From contig JAQWHM010000002.1 of NCBI GenBank assembly GCA_029249345.1, positions 1-64,000 of the forward strand: a stretch of DNA of 64,000 bases, given 5' to 3'. The stretch's first letter is position 1; every line of letters begins with the position of its first letter. Shown piece after piece: positions 7,475 to 16,275 of this stretch. The notes under the pieces were generated by a model that saw only the letters and a program-made list of their open reading frames with translations, made no database searches and was not told the DNA's origin. The position numbers and the translations under genes were made by a program. This stretch comes from UBA10348 sp002469915 (GTDB lineage Bacteria; Bacteroidota; Rhodothermia; Rhodothermales; UBA10348).

Positions 7475-10261
7475 ATGCAGACTTTCTCAATGCGCACGAT
7501 ATCAGCCATCCTCGTACTATCTCTGGCGTTTGTAACGCAGGTTATGGCACAAGACAAACCTATCCTCACTCAGGCAGATTATGGCCAATGGGAACGCCTG
7601 GGAGCCTATAGCCTGAGCGAGAATGGTGAGTGGGTTGTTGTATCCATCACCCGAGTGGACGAAGACACCCGTCTGGAGCTGCACCGAACCGATGGAAATA
7701 GTGATGTGATCACGCTCGATCATGCCAAGGCACCCGTCTTCAGCGCAGACAACCGTTGGCTGGCCTTTCGGCAGAGTGTATCGAAAGAAGATCAGGAAAA
7801 GGCCGAAAATCCTATTAAGGATCGCCTTGGGCTCGTGGATTTGGAAACGGGACGAGATACGGTACTGATGGCCATTTCAAGATTGGCGTTCCGAGATGAT
7901 GGAAAGTGGCTGGCTGTTATAGGTGCGGCGCCAGCAGACTCTGTGGGCGGTGATCTCCTCGTATTTGAACCGGGTGCAGAGCGTCGTACCACCTTGGGTA
8001 GTGTCTCAGAATTTGCATGGCAAGATGAAGGCACTGTGCTCGCCTATACCTTAAAGTCCTCAACAGCCTATGGCAATGGAGTCTCCCTGTTTTCACCGGG
8101 GGACGGGCGATTACAGGCGCTGTCTTCAGGAGATTCTGAGTATACCGGCCTCACTTGGAAGGAAGAAAGCGCCACATTAGCCGCCTTTAGGTCCGTTGCA
8201 GACGAGAACCGCGAGGGAGACGCTCAGGATGTGCTGTATTGGAACGACGTACTGGCCCACCCAGATCAAATGGATGTATTGGAATCTGCTTCTCAAGATT
8301 CATTTGGGGATTCGCTAGGTGTCAATTCATTTGGAGGTATTCAGTTCGCGCCCAATGGGGTTACAGTCTTTGTGGGTACTCGATCCTGGCTGAAGACAGA
8401 CGCAGACGCTTCTCTTGAGGTCGAGACGGATGTAGAAGCCGACTCTTCAGCGATCGAATTGGATGAGATGGATCCAGCTGATGTTCAGATCTGGCACTGG
8501 GATGATGATCAGATTCTTCGGGGACAGGAGTATTGGTCAAGCAGGAACGCCCAACGCACATTGCTGACAGTGTGGCATGTGGAAGAAGAGCAGGTAATTG
8601 TCCTTGGATCGGAATATGACGAACCTGTTTCTCTGGTTGGAGAAGCCAAACGGTGGGGGATAGTTGGGGATAAGGATCCCGATCACGTGATGCTCCGCTT
8701 TAATATGGGTGTTACGGATTGGTACAAAGTAGATACACAAACGGGTGAACGTACGTTGCTTGCTGCTGGCCTCTCTCAAGGACCAACGGCTGGACCGGCA
8801 GGACACTACGTATTGCTTTTTGAAGACAACGGATGGACGGCTGTTGATCTATCTACCATGAATCGAACTCGATTTGAAGGAAGATCCGATCCTGATAACA
8901 GGGGAGATAGTGCACCTGATTTTGCGATGGGCATCCTGGATTATGATACTCCCGGACCTTCTCCCTCGTTCAGAAGCATGGCTTGGTTGGAAGGCGATGC
9001 GGGGGCCTATCTGAGTGGCCGTTTTGATTTATGGAAGGCTGATTTTGCAACCGGAACGCTAATGAAAGTAACGGATGGTGAAGCCCGTCAGGTTCGGTAT
9101 AGACCTGTGAGCATAGACCCTGAAGTTCCTCGGTTCGGCCCCGTTACGGTACAGGCAGGAGAAGACGTGTGGACTAGTACATTTAATCTGCATACCAAAG
9201 ATTCAGGGTACGCGGTAGTATCAGAAGATGGCGTGGATCAGATCATTGAAAAAACAGCACAAATAGCTGGATTAGAGCAGAATATGGATGAGTCTGTGTT
9301 TGCGTACACGATACAAAAGTGGGATGATTCGCCAGATATATTTGTCGGTTCTTCCCTGAAGCAAGCGAAGCAACTAACAAACACCAATTCGTTTCAGGAT
9401 GAATGGGCGTGGGGACACGCTGAGATTTTGCAGTACACTACAGATGCCGGCCATGATTTGCAAGCTGTTCTAGCCTATCCAGCCAACTTCGAACCCGGCA
9501 AAAAATACCCGCTCATCTTGTATCAATACGAAAAGCTGAGCTCCGGTCTGCACCGGTATGAATTACCTAGAGAACGGTCGTATTACAACAATCAGACCTG
9601 GAGCCAGCAAGGGTACTTCGTTCTACTCCCTGATATCGTGTACGAAGCAGGAAGGCCTGGACCGAGTGCACTGGATGCCGTAAATCACGCTTTAGACGCT
9701 GCCATAGCCACTGGTCATGTAGATGAAACGGCCATGGGATTGATTGGGCATTCCTGGGGTGGGTATCAGGCAGCTTATCTACCAACCCGCACCGATCGAT
9801 TTGCTGCTTCCGTTGCTGGAGCTGCCATTACGGACTTTATCTCCTTTCCCGGAACGATTCATTGGAGTGGTGGGGCTGAAGAGTTCAGTCACTGGGAACG
9901 CGGCCAGGCCCGTATGGCCATGCCGCCGTGGGAAAACCTCGAAGGCCATCTTGAAAGCAGTCCCATCAACTTCATAGATCAACTAAACACGCCCGTGATG
10001 GTTATGCATGGAGATGATGATGGCGTTGTAGATTTCCGTCAAGGCCAGCAGTATTACAATTACGCCCGTCGAGCCGGTAAGCCTGTTGTTATGCTGGTGT
10101 ATCCCGGAGCCGGTCACAGTTTGAGAGAGGAAACACAGCAGGTTGACTACCATAACCGAATTTTGGAGTGGTTCGGTCACTACCTGAAAGGAGAGGCTGC
10201 AGCAGACTGGATTGTAAATGGCGAGTCTTGGGAAGAACGAACCCAGCGACTTGAGAACTAG
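7475..10261 (+). CDS. Secreted S9 family prolyl oligopeptidase-like peptidase
   Basis: The chosen ATG gives a cleavable signal peptide (hydrophobic run ISAILVLSLAFVTQVMA before QDKP); an ATG five codons later is equally good, while the longer frame from 7367 starts with non-signal sequence. Residues about 30-600 form an irregular beta-propeller-like region. The C-terminal alpha/beta-hydrolase domain has the nucleophile in GHSWGGY (about residue 760), Asp in HGDDDGVVD (about 847) and His in GAGHSL (about 879). At about 929 residues it matches the large exported S9 peptidases of Bacteroidota and relatives. It is convergent with the transporter gene that follows. Confidence 0.9.
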   Translation: MQTFSMRTISAILVLSLAFVTQVMAQDKPILTQADYGQWERLGAYSLSENGEWVVVSITRVDEDTRLELHRTDGNSDVITLDHAKAPVFSADNRWLAFRQSVSKEDQEKAENPIKDRLGLVDLETGRDTVLMAISRLAFRDDGKWLAVIGAAPADSVGGDLLVFEPGAERRTTLGSVSEFAWQDEGTVLAYTLKSSTAYGNGVSLFSPGDGRLQALSSGDSEYTGLTWKEESATLAAFRSVADENREGDAQDVLYWNDVLAHPDQMDVLESASQDSFGDSLGVNSFGGIQFAPNGVTVFVGTRSWLKTDADASLEVETDVEADSSAIELDEMDPADVQIWHWDDDQILRGQEYWSSRNAQRTLLTVWHVEEEQVIVLGSEYDEPVSLVGEAKRWGIVGDKDPDHVMLRFNMGVTDWYKVDTQTGERTLLAAGLSQGPTAGPAGHYVLLFEDNGWTAVDLSTMNRTRFEGRSDPDNRGDSAPDFAMGILDYDTPGPSPSFRSMAWLEGDAGAYLSGRFDLWKADFATGTLMKVTDGEARQVRYRPVSIDPEVPRFGPVTVQAGEDVWTSTFNLHTKDSGYAVVSEDGVDQIIEKTAQIAGLEQNMDESVFAYTIQKWDDSPDIFVGSSLKQAKQLTNTNSFQDEWAWGHAEILQYTTDAGHDLQAVLAYPANFEPGKKYPLILYQYEKLSSGLHRYELPRERSYYNNQTWSQQGYFVLLPDIVYEAGRPGPSALDAVNHALDAAIATGHVDETAMGLIGHSWGGYQAAYLPTRTDRFAASVAGAAITDFISFPGTIHWSGGAEEFSHWERGQARMAMPPWENLEGHLESSPINFIDQLNTPVMVMHGDDDGVVDFRQGQQYYNYARRAGKPVVMLVYPGAGHSLREETQQVDYHNRILEWFGHYLKGEAAADWIVNGESWEERTQRLEN

Positions 10262-10266
10262 TCACT

Positions 10267-12525
10267 TTATTCCATCGTGATTTCGTGTGGGGTGTGCACA
10301 AACAGAACATCCTTCAACGTAGGATGATTTGTGAACACCCCGGCTTCTCGTTCGTCCAGCCCATCCATATCAAAACCAATGACCGTGAGATCGGCAGAAT
10401 CTGAAAGTCTGGCAACGACTTTACGGAATTGCTCGGCATTTTCGGTGGATAAAAAACGGATGTTCTTTTCAGAAACAGGTAGACGCCCGTCTGCAATGAG
10501 TGAACTAAACTCTTCTTTTCTTTCCGCAACCTGATGAGCTGGAATCGCCACAAATACTTTGATTTCAGCGCTATTCCAGTCTGGATGTCCCAGTAAGATG
10601 TAACTCAGCAGGATCATTAGGTTGGCATTTTCCTGATCATTCCAGGTTAGCCAAATATGGATGTTTTGCCGTTCTCCAAAGTGATAGTCGCCGTGCCGAA
10701 GCACCAGTAGTGACATGCCTGTCGTTGCGGCAAACTGGCAGTTTTTCGTCACCTCCTCAAGAATTTCTGCAGGGTCATCTTGGGAGAACTCAAACATAAC
10801 TGCATTATTGGCCAGACCCGATACGCCCGGTACTTGAAGGCTCTGTGCCAAGGCCGATGTCATTGAGGGGCTGATAATGGTATTCATATAGACCGGACTT
10901 TTCTGAACCCGAGCCATAGCGAGAAGCTTTTCCCTCACTTTTCTACCCTCTCTGACGGTTTTTTTATTCAGCTGACCTTGCATGAAGTGCAGATAGGTAC
11001 CGAATCCATGACGATGGCAAATCCATCTCATAAAAATAAGGGGACTCCTTCGGTCGAATGTTCGTCCGTTAACCATGATGACGCTAGGTCTCCACTCATC
11101 ATCTGCTGACTTTCTGCGTCTGCGCTGTAGCCTGATGTGCATATAGCGCGAACTCTGTGTCATGACCCCTTGAAACATAGAAGCGAGATCATCACCGCCT
11201 TTGTGAGTGCGCTTCATGATCTGATAAAGACCCGTCATGGTGAGTAGCGAAAGCACGGCGAAAACGGGGTCCATTTGGAACATCATCAAGAGACACATGA
11301 CGGCGCCAAACAAGCTGAAGTACCAACGAGAGCGGAAGCTGGGGCGATAGGAGGGGCGTGCCGCGAAATGCTCCAGAAAACTGATCGCGCACAAAGAGCC
11401 GTAGGTCACCATGAAAAACATGGAGATCAAGCGGGCAACAATATCCACATTCCCCAGAAAGACGATTACTAAGGCGATGATACCTGTTACGATCGTGGCA
11501 TTGCGAGGCTCATTGACCGCTCCGATTCCCGAAGCTAGCCACGAGTTTCCTTTCGCGATGGGCAAACTAGCATCTCCTCCGAGTGCCTGAAGCGTGCGCG
11601 GAGCAACTAGAATGGATCCGATCGCTGAACTCAGGGTGGCAGCGGCCAATCCGATAAGAATGATGGGACCCCACAGCGCAATTTTTGACATAACCAGCTG
11701 ATCGCCATTCAGCAATTCGGCAGGAGCGGAATAGATTAGCTTTATCACGATGAATACGTAAACGATCATTCCCACGACCGTGGCTGCGATCGTGCCTCTA
11801 GGAATTGATTTTCGGGGATTGGCTAGGTCACCGGAGAGCCCCACACCTGCAGTCATACCGGTAAAAGCAGGAAAAACAATGGCAAAAACAAAGAAAAACG
11901 CATCTGGATCATCAAGAGCTGAAGTCAATCCGACGGTGGTTGGGTCAAAGCCTTCGACGGGCGACCCAAGAAAGAACATGATGAGGGACATGGCCAGAAT
12001 AGCGACGACGCCATAGAGCGCTTTAACCCCCATATCGGCTCCTTTGGTGAACATAAGAGCGAGCAGACCCAACGTAGCGGGCACTGAGATGAACCGAGCA
12101 TTTACTACAACGCCTGTCGATTCCGTTATCCAGGCTAAGACAGGTCCGAAAGCCTCTGCAAATGCGATCATATAGAAGGCGACCGACACTGCTTGTGATA
12201 GATAGAGGGAAATCCCAATTACGCCGCCAATCGTGGTACCGAATGATCGGGAAATAATGAAATACTCACCGCCACCTTCCACTTTTCGGTTCGTTGCGAT
12301 CTCTGCGATGGCCAAGGCTGTCGGGATAGTGACGAGGTGGCCCAGAATGATAATGGCAAATGCGCCCAGTAGCCCTACGTTTCCAACGGCATATCCGAAG
12401 CGCAAAAACATGACTGCGCCCAGAATCGTACTAATTCCGGCCAAGAAAACGGGTAACGTTCCAAATCCATGACCTGCGGATTCCAATTCGGATCCAGCCT
12501 GGGTTGGGGAAGGAGATTCACTCAT
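10267..12525 (-). CDS. APC/cation-chloride cotransporter (SLC12-like) family permease
   Basis: The 752-residue protein has about 12 transmembrane helices in residues 20-440 and a soluble C-terminal region of about 300 residues, the layout of cation-chloride cotransporters. The first helix pair (GTLPVFLAGISTILGAVMFL) and the E-G-G-G-E-Y-F motif after TM3 match prokaryotic SLC12/amino-acid-permease homologues. The C-terminal part resembles the cytosolic regulatory domain of that family. The transported ion or amino acid cannot be told from the sequence. The ATG follows a hydrophilic N-terminus of about 20 residues. Convergent with the S9 peptidase, 5 bp apart. Confidence 0.85.
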   Translation of the reverse strand: MSESPSPTQAGSELESAGHGFGTLPVFLAGISTILGAVMFLRFGYAVGNVGLLGAFAIIILGHLVTIPTALAIAEIATNRKVEGGGEYFIISRSFGTTIGGVIGISLYLSQAVSVAFYMIAFAEAFGPVLAWITESTGVVVNARFISVPATLGLLALMFTKGADMGVKALYGVVAILAMSLIMFFLGSPVEGFDPTTVGLTSALDDPDAFFFVFAIVFPAFTGMTAGVGLSGDLANPRKSIPRGTIAATVVGMIVYVFIVIKLIYSAPAELLNGDQLVMSKIALWGPIILIGLAAATLSSAIGSILVAPRTLQALGGDASLPIAKGNSWLASGIGAVNEPRNATIVTGIIALVIVFLGNVDIVARLISMFFMVTYGSLCAISFLEHFAARPSYRPSFRSRWYFSLFGAVMCLLMMFQMDPVFAVLSLLTMTGLYQIMKRTHKGGDDLASMFQGVMTQSSRYMHIRLQRRRRKSADDEWRPSVIMVNGRTFDRRSPLIFMRWICHRHGFGTYLHFMQGQLNKKTVREGRKVREKLLAMARVQKSPVYMNTIISPSMTSALAQSLQVPGVSGLANNAVMFEFSQDDPAEILEEVTKNCQFAATTGMSLLVLRHGDYHFGERQNIHIWLTWNDQENANLMILLSYILLGHPDWNSAEIKVFVAIPAHQVAERKEEFSSLIADGRLPVSEKNIRFLSTENAEQFRKVVARLSDSADLTVIGFDMDGLDEREAGVFTNHPTLKDVLFVHTPHEITME

Positions 12526-12680
12526 TGGGTGTTATGTATTAATCGGATTTAGAAAGGGACACGTGTCTGCTCTTCATGAAGTTCCAAAAGAAACGGTTTT
12601 GTGACACTCCTGCAACAACTTGATTGGATTAGCGGAGTAGATATTCGTATTCAGAACTAATACAACCACTTCTTTTTACA

Positions 12681-12824
12681 CTCAATGCGTTTGACAGCCT
12701 CGGGGAAGCATATCATGCCATGGGAGAAAGGAAGAAGGCCATTGAGAGCTATCAGAGATCCCTTGCGCTCAATGCAGGAAATGAGAACGCCCAAACCCAA
12801 CTGAAGGTACTTGAAGAGCAGTAA
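12681..12824 (+). pseudogene. C-terminal tetratricopeptide-repeat fragment without start
   Basis: An open frame ending at TAA 12822-12824 encodes NAFDSLGEAYHAMGERKKA and a further helix, a clear TPR unit of the kind that ends many exported serine-hydrolase proteins. The frame is open back to 12633 but has no start codon and upstream sequence loses TPR character. It appears to be the tail of a gene whose front is gone. It lies 36 bp before the first attC site, so it may belong to the outermost cassette or to chromosomal DNA cut by the array. The rest of 12526-12680 shows nothing recognisable beyond the leader of the divergent permease. Confidence 0.6.
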
Positions 12825-12860
12825 GGGCGAATGTCACCGTCAGGAGATCGAAAACAAAGC

Positions 12861-12971
12861 GCATAACAAGCGCATGTTGCGGGCTCGCATTGACCTGAAT
12901 TAGCGGTTGGAAAGAGTTATGTTCTGAGAGGTGAGCATGGATGCTCGCCGCAAATCCGCCAGCCGTTATGC
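12861..12971 (+). repeat. attC site 1 of the cassette array (111 bp)
   Basis: Left core GCATAAC (12861-12867) and right core GTTATGC (12965-12971) are exact complements and match the RYYYAAC...GTTRRRY attC rule. The inner arms TTGCGG and CCGCAA are also complementary, so the bottom strand can fold into the hairpin recognised by integron integrases. The site is highly similar to five others downstream. Strand is given for the cassette reading direction. Confidence 0.92.
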
Positions 12972-13007
12972 TTCGGGGCCATTTAACCGCTCAAGAATCC
13001 CATTGTT

Positions 13008-13907
13008 ATGTCAAAGCTACTATTGTTCGGCCTCGTCTTCTTTGTTAGTACAGCCATTGAGTCATCTGCTCAGTCCATCAAATCAGATTCTCTAATCACG
13101 GTAGTTGTTGATGGGATTGAGCGAGAGTCACACCTGTTCGTTCCGTCAAATTACGCCAGTGAAAAAGCTCTTCCAGTTGTTTTCAGTTTTCATGGTTCAG
13201 GAAGTTCACCGGATAGACAAAGGGCAGTGTCTGATCTCGAATCAGTCGCGGCTCGCGAATCGTTTATAGTTCTCACTCCAAAAGCGGTGTATTTGAGGGA
13301 AGAGAATGGACCTGTCAGCTGGAACGTATACAGGGATGAATCTGGAGTAGATGACATAAAGATGGTCAGAGCCCTGATCGCGACTGTCGGCCAACGGTAC
13401 GCTATCGATAAGACCAAAATCTACTCCACGGGATTTTCAGGAGGAGGACGCATGAGTAGCAGAGTCGGTTGTGATCTGGCTGACGTAGTTGCAGCCATAG
13501 CACCAGTTGCTGGAATTCAATTTCCAAACGAATGTAATCCTGTGGCTCCAATGCCCATCATGACCTTTCACGGACAAATGGATACGGTAAACCACTTTGT
13601 TCACTCTGAAGACTCGCCCTCCCATTGGCACATGGGAGTAGAACCTGCTTTGGAGAAATGGGGGTCACACAATGGATGCAATGGATTGACAAATGAGGTC
13701 GAAATCACACCTGAAACAACAATCGTGAAATATTTAGGCTGTTCTCTTAACGCTTCAGTTGAAATGTTGAAGATGAAGACTGGCGATCACACATGGCCTG
13801 GATCTCCTTTGGCAGAGGAGTATTGGTCTTGGGGCATGAATACCGTCATGGAAATCTCCGCTTCAGAAATAATGTGGTCCTTTTTTAAAAGTCATACAAG
13901 GGACTAA
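13008..13907 (+). CDS. Cassette gene: secreted PHB-depolymerase/feruloyl-esterase-like hydrolase (LpqC family)
   Basis: The 299-residue product has a signal peptide (LLLFGLVFFVSTAIESSAQ) and an alpha/beta-hydrolase core. The nucleophile motif is GFSGGGRMS at about residue 145, with catalytic Asp likely in HGQMDTVN (about 190) and His in GDHTWPG (about 265). The pattern fits the polyhydroxybutyrate depolymerase/LpqC esterases, which cut polyester or aryl ester bonds outside the cell. The ATG is 37 bp after attC1 and the stop is just before attC2, so the gene fills one complete cassette (12966-14018). No promoter is visible between attC1 and the start. Confidence 0.88.
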   Translation: MSKLLLFGLVFFVSTAIESSAQSIKSDSLITVVVDGIERESHLFVPSNYASEKALPVVFSFHGSGSSPDRQRAVSDLESVAARESFIVLTPKAVYLREENGPVSWNVYRDESGVDDIKMVRALIATVGQRYAIDKTKIYSTGFSGGGRMSSRVGCDLADVVAAIAPVAGIQFPNECNPVAPMPIMTFHGQMDTVNHFVHSEDSPSHWHMGVEPALEKWGSHNGCNGLTNEVEITPETTIVKYLGCSLNASVEMLKMKTGDHTWPGSPLAEEYWSWGMNTVMEISASEIMWSFFKSHTRD

Positions 13908-13914
13908 GCCCGAA

Positions 13915-14024
13915 GCATAACAAGCACATGTTGCGGGCTCGCACAATCTGGCAAGCTGGTTTGAAACTGTTATGTTCTGATAGGTGGGTATGGATGCTCG
14001 CCGCAAATCCGCCAGCCGTTATGC
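13915..14024 (+). repeat. attC site 2 (110 bp)
   Basis: Left core GCATAAC (13915-13921) and right core GTTATGC (14018-14024) are complementary. The left core pairs with the first bases of cassette 1 (TTATGC), as expected if that cassette was once a circle. Internal sequence is nearly the same as attC1 (shared TTGCGGGCTCGCA and GCTCGCCGCAAATCCGCCAG). Confidence 0.92.
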
Positions 14025-14034
14025 CGCCTAAATG

Positions 14035-14070
14035 TTGACATACCATATACGGTATAGTATATTTATGGTA
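14035..14070 (+). promoter_or_regulatory. Cassette-borne promoter and operator of the toxin-antitoxin pair
   Basis: TTGACA (14035-14040) and TATATT (14058-14063) are separated by exactly 17 bp, a near-consensus sigma-70 promoter. The spacer contains the perfect palindrome TATAC-G-GTATA (14046-14056), and TACCATA/TATGGTA (14041-14047/14064-14070) forms a wider inverted repeat. These suit binding by the XRE antitoxin. The predicted transcript start falls at or within a few bases of the toxin ATG at 14070, suggesting a leaderless message. Confidence 0.75.
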
Positions 14071-14351
14071 TGTGGGAAGTTTTTGAACACCGAAATGTCA
14101 CAAAACGCTTAAAGCGCACTCCTCAGGAAGTCCTGAAGAGGTACGAAAAGTGGAAGGACATCGTTGAAGTGTCAGGACCAGAAGGACTCAAGCTCATTCG
14201 AGGCTTCAACGACGAAGCACTCAAAGGTGAGTGGAAAGGCCATCGTTCTTCCCGATTGAATCAGCAATACAGAGTCATTTACAAATTTGAGTCTGACAAG
14301 CTGTTTGTGCTTGTTATGGAGTTAACACCTCACGACTACCGAAGGAAATAA
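14070..14351 (+). CDS. higB: Cassette gene: HigB/RelE-type toxin
   Basis: A 93-residue basic protein with the RelE/HigB fold pattern: N-terminal F-x2-R-x-V-x-K-R-L-K, a middle GLKLIRGF, then WKGHRSSRLNQQYRVIYKF and a final ELTPHDYRRK. These match ribosome-dependent mRNA interferases; the R-S-x-R-x-N-x2-Y-R-V-I-Y strand is the catalytic-face signature. Toxin precedes antitoxin, the HigBA order, with only 2 bp between them. It is the first gene of cassette 2. An ATG at 14065 is out of frame. Confidence 0.88.
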   Translation: MWEVFEHRNVTKRLKRTPQEVLKRYEKWKDIVEVSGPEGLKLIRGFNDEALKGEWKGHRSSRLNQQYRVIYKFESDKLFVLVMELTPHDYRRK

Positions 14352-14353
14352 TC

Positions 14354-14620
14354 ATGGACATGAGTCATTTCACCAAAGCGAAAAAGACTGTATCGATCTC
14401 CGTTGGAGAATCAGTTCGCATCGTGCGCGAATTGCAGGAGCTTAGTCAATCAGAACTTGCTGAGCATTCCGGTATACCTCAGTCGACTATTTCCGCCATC
14501 GAAAATGGTCGGATTAATCTTGGGGTTGAGCGCGCCAAAGTCATCGCGCGTTCGCTACAAGTCCATCCCTCTGTGTTGGTTTTTCCTGGATGGGATGTTC
14601 GACGTGAGTCGGCGGCATAA
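14354..14620 (+). CDS. higA: Cassette gene: HigA-type XRE antitoxin
   Basis: The 88-residue protein contains a helix-turn-helix of the XRE/Cro family at residues about 19-75 (SVRIVRELQELSQSELAEHS, then IPQSTISAIENGRINLG). Antitoxins of this kind neutralise HigB and repress their own promoter; the palindromes at 14041-14070 are the likely operator. The TAA stop (14618-14620) is part of the left core of attC3, so the coding region uses the cassette to its last base. Confidence 0.9.
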   Translation: MDMSHFTKAKKTVSISVGESVRIVRELQELSQSELAEHSGIPQSTISAIENGRINLGVERAKVIARSLQVHPSVLVFPGWDVRRESAA

Positions 14621-14723
14621 CAAGCGCATGTTGCGGGCTCGCACGACTGGCTGAGTCGGTTGGAAACGATTACTTTCTTTCAGGTCGGTGAATTGCTCGC
14701 CGCAAATCCGCCAGCCGTTATAC
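14615..14723 (+). repeat. attC site 3 (109 bp)
   Basis: Left core GCATAAC (14615-14621) and right core GTTATAC (14717-14723). The left core complements the first six bases of its own cassette 2 (TTATGC), while the right core carries the first bases of cassette 3. The inner arms TTGCGG/CCGCAA are conserved. Confidence 0.92.
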
Positions 14724-14815
14724 AGATAAACTTTTCGTCCTTGGTTGTGTCTTCTTATCGCAGCGCGGATTGCGTGTTGTCTATTCGGTTGTCAAGTAGT
14801 TTCAAGGTTTCCCTC

Positions 14816-16066
14816 ATGCGCATAAATTGGCTCAGTGTCTCTGTACTGCTTTTTCTTCTCGGCACTAGGCCACTGGCCTTAGTTCATGCCCAAGAGCTGA
14901 CTGATCCGCTGATTCAAATTGGGTCGCCAGGTAATCTCTATTCGGAGATTTTGGACGAAGAGAGGAAGTTTTGGATACACCTCCCAGAGAGCTATTCCGC
15001 TTCTGTCGATATCACCTATCCCGTAATCTACCTGCTAGATGGTGAGCAACTACTTGGAGGACTGGCCGCCATCCAGCAGTTCTACAGCTTTTTCAGGATT
15101 CCTGAAATGATCGTTGTTGGGATTTCCAATGACACCAATCGAACGAGAGACTTAACACCTACAGTCGTCGCTTCACGACATGACTCGGAAGTGGAGGCAT
15201 CGGGAGGGGCCCCAGAATTCAGAGCATTCCTGACCAAGGAGTTGATCCCTCATATCGACTCCACTTACTCCACGTCCGCACACCGAGTCTTAATTGGACA
15301 CTCATTCGCAGGGTTGTTCGCGATTGACACTCTCGTCGGACAAGCTGACCTGTTCACTCATTATGTTGCTTTGGACCCCTCTCTTGACTGGGATGACGGG
15401 AAGTGGCTTAAGCAAGCACTAGAAAAGCTCGATAGTGCACAGCTCGCAGGTCACAGTCTGTTCTTAGCCATCTCGAATGAGATCATCAGGTTTTCTGATA
15501 CGCTGACATTCGAGACGGTTGATTCGGATTCATCTAGGTTCAGTCTTGGTGTTCGTTCGGCTAAGAAATTTGTTGAAGTACAAGAAAAGTTACACAACGA
15601 TCTGTCGTTCGCATCGAAGTTTTACGACCAAGACATTCATGGCTCTATCCCTCTCGTGGGGATGCGGGATGGGTTGGTGGACATCTATGACTTCTGGGAG
15701 TTAAAAAGGCCATCGCTCTACAATGACCCTGACACACCAACTGAGACCATTCTCTCATTAATCAGGGACCAATCACAGGCTCGGGAGGAGGGGATGGGGT
15801 ACCCTCTTCCGATGGAGCTTGACCTGCTTGAAATGTTGGGTCAATTCTATGCAGATGTCGGTCAGACTACCAAGGCAAAAGGCGTTTTGGCACTGGCGTC
15901 GACCTATTATCCACTGGTCTCTTCACTCCACGGAACACTGGTTGACCTGTGCGCTGAGCTGAAAGATGAAACATGTGCTCGAGAGCATGCCATCATTGCC
16001 GATTCTTTGAGTGGGGCTTCGACTTACCAAGACAAGGTTGATTCGGTTTTTGGAGACTCCAATTAG
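14816..16066 (+). CDS. Cassette gene: exported alpha/beta-hydrolase esterase
   Basis: From ATG 14816 the 416-residue product has a signal peptide (INWLSVSVLLFLLGTRPLAL, then VHAQ). The hydrolase domain has YPVIYLLDGEQLL, the nucleophile in GHSFAGLFA and a His in DIHGSIPLVGMRD, as in the IroE/Fes-like putative esterases; substrate unknown. Residues from about 325 form a helical TPR-like tail. The earlier in-frame start at 14660 lies inside attC3 and gives no signal peptide. It is similar along its whole length to the gene at 55148-56395 in this window. It fills cassette 3 (14718-16184). Confidence 0.88.
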   Translation: MRINWLSVSVLLFLLGTRPLALVHAQELTDPLIQIGSPGNLYSEILDEERKFWIHLPESYSASVDITYPVIYLLDGEQLLGGLAAIQQFYSFFRIPEMIVVGISNDTNRTRDLTPTVVASRHDSEVEASGGAPEFRAFLTKELIPHIDSTYSTSAHRVLIGHSFAGLFAIDTLVGQADLFTHYVALDPSLDWDDGKWLKQALEKLDSAQLAGHSLFLAISNEIIRFSDTLTFETVDSDSSRFSLGVRSAKKFVEVQEKLHNDLSFASKFYDQDIHGSIPLVGMRDGLVDIYDFWELKRPSLYNDPDTPTETILSLIRDQSQAREEGMGYPLPMELDLLEMLGQFYADVGQTTKAKGVLALASTYYPLVSSLHGTLVDLCAELKDETCAREHAIIADSLSGASTYQDKVDSVFGDSN

Positions 16067-16081
16067 ACGGCTTGTTTGTCG

Positions 16082-16190
16082 GTATAACAAGCGCATGTTG
16101 CGGGCTCGCACGACCTGATTTGCTGGTCTGAAAGAGTTATATTTTAAAAGGGTGAGTGAATGCTCGCCGCAAATCTGCCAACCGTTATAC
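16082..16190 (+). repeat. attC site 4 (109 bp)
   Basis: Left core GTATAAC (16082-16088) and right core GTTATAC (16184-16190) are complementary, and the left core matches the start of cassette 3 (TTATAC). The change from GCATAAC to GTATAAC tracks the identity of the cassette, a strong sign of real integrase-made junctions. Confidence 0.92.
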
Positions 16191-16275
16191 TGCACCACGA
16201 TTTTAGTTAAAAGAACTCACTATCGAAGTTTTATTTGATATATCGCTGATTGTCGCAAGTCTTTTCTCTACACTT

